Of a stretch of DNA of 42,331 nucleotides, positions 40,359 through 42,331 are shown piece after piece; within the stretch, counting starts at the first letter, position 1; the number at the start of each line of letters is the position of its first letter. The DNA comes from Arthrobacter cavernae (lineage in GTDB: Bacteria; Actinomycetota; Actinomycetes; Actinomycetales; Micrococcaceae), in contig NZ_JAFNLL010000056.1 of assembly GCF_017368795.1 (NCBI RefSeq), positions 1-42,331 on the forward strand. Direction: 5' to 3'. The translations under genes were made by a program, and so were the position numbers. A model generated the notes under the pieces. That model did not search any database. It was not told where the DNA came from and was given only the letters and a program-made list of their open reading frames with translations.

Positions 40359-40467
40359 TCCCCCATCCTACGAGGCCAGCCGCCTACAGCCCCAGCTCCT
40401 CCGGGACCGGGATGTGCTCGCCCAGGACCTGCGTGGCCAAGAAGTGTTCCACCACGCCGCGAACGCA

Positions 40468-40505
40468 AAAGCCCCGCCCACTCCTTGCGGAACGGGCGGG
40501 GCTTT
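40468..40505 (-). terminator. Intrinsic terminator of clpC
   Basis: A 12-bp perfect stem AAAGCCCCGCCC (40468-40479 with 40494-40505) has a 14-nt loop. On the minus strand it ends GGGGCTTTT, giving a T4 tail, 28 nt past the clpC stop. Confidence 0.9.
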
Positions 40506-40532
40506 ACGTCGTTGGCCGAGGCGGCAGGATCC

Positions 40533-42331
<1,799 letters not shown>

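Overview
The window is high-GC, tightly packed chromosomal DNA, typical of an Actinobacterium. GTG starts are common, many genes meet in 4-nt GTGA or ATGA overlaps, and gene content (short ArgA-type GNAT, DisA, RadA, MutY, ClpC with a UVR segment, EIIA-HPr type DhaM, CitAB beside TctCBA, a PHO box of GTTCAnC repeats) fits Micrococcaceae, most likely Arthrobacter, Pseudarthrobacter or Paenarthrobacter. The genus is inferred from gene content; no rRNA is present. Most of the window is ordinary housekeeping and nutrient-uptake DNA, and I found no CRISPR array, prophage or large defence island.

Layout. 1-3621: an RbsABC-type sugar ABC transporter (minus, ATPase cut by the window edge) divergent from a TIM-barrel sugar isomerase/epimerase; the shared promoter carries two matched LacI-type operators. 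3792-10668: one minus-strand operon ureABCEFGD-nixA plus an HhH-GPD glycosylase, holding urease, its maturation factors and a nickel importer. 11042-11114: tRNA-Lys(UUU). 11408-13934: a conserved actinobacterial protein, then a DUF47/PhoU-like gene coupled to a PiT phosphate transporter. 13997-19591: a CitA/CitB-type two-component system divergent from the tctCBA tricarboxylate transporter, with a GlxR/CRP-like site between them. 19740-23930: pstSCAB (minus) with a PHO box upstream of pstS and a large hairpin between pstS and pstC. 24196-26901: an FUSC-family membrane protein, then azlCD divergent from an Lrp-type regulator that shares an inverted-repeat operator.

26937-36387: genome-integrity genes radA, disA (c-di-AMP synthase) and mutY, with prfC and several membrane proteins between. 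Between disA and mutY sits a small IS200/IS605-type element: an apparently intact TnpB RNA-guided nuclease, a decayed tnpA fragment, and a structured right end that probably forms the omegaRNA. This is the most interesting accessory feature. 36500-39331: a small lipoprotein gene, convergent with and overlapping the dhaKLM dihydroxyacetone kinase operon. 39849-42331: an ArgA-like GNAT and clpC (5' end cut off), which ends at a strong intrinsic terminator.

How the genes work together: the window is dominated by transport coupled to local control. This covers sugar (LacI sites), urea nitrogen and nickel, two phosphate routes (PiT and PhoP-type-controlled Pst), tricarboxylates (CitAB plus GlxR), branched-chain amino acids (Lrp) and dihydroxyacetone (PTS-driven Dha kinase), alongside DNA-repair and proteostasis genes.
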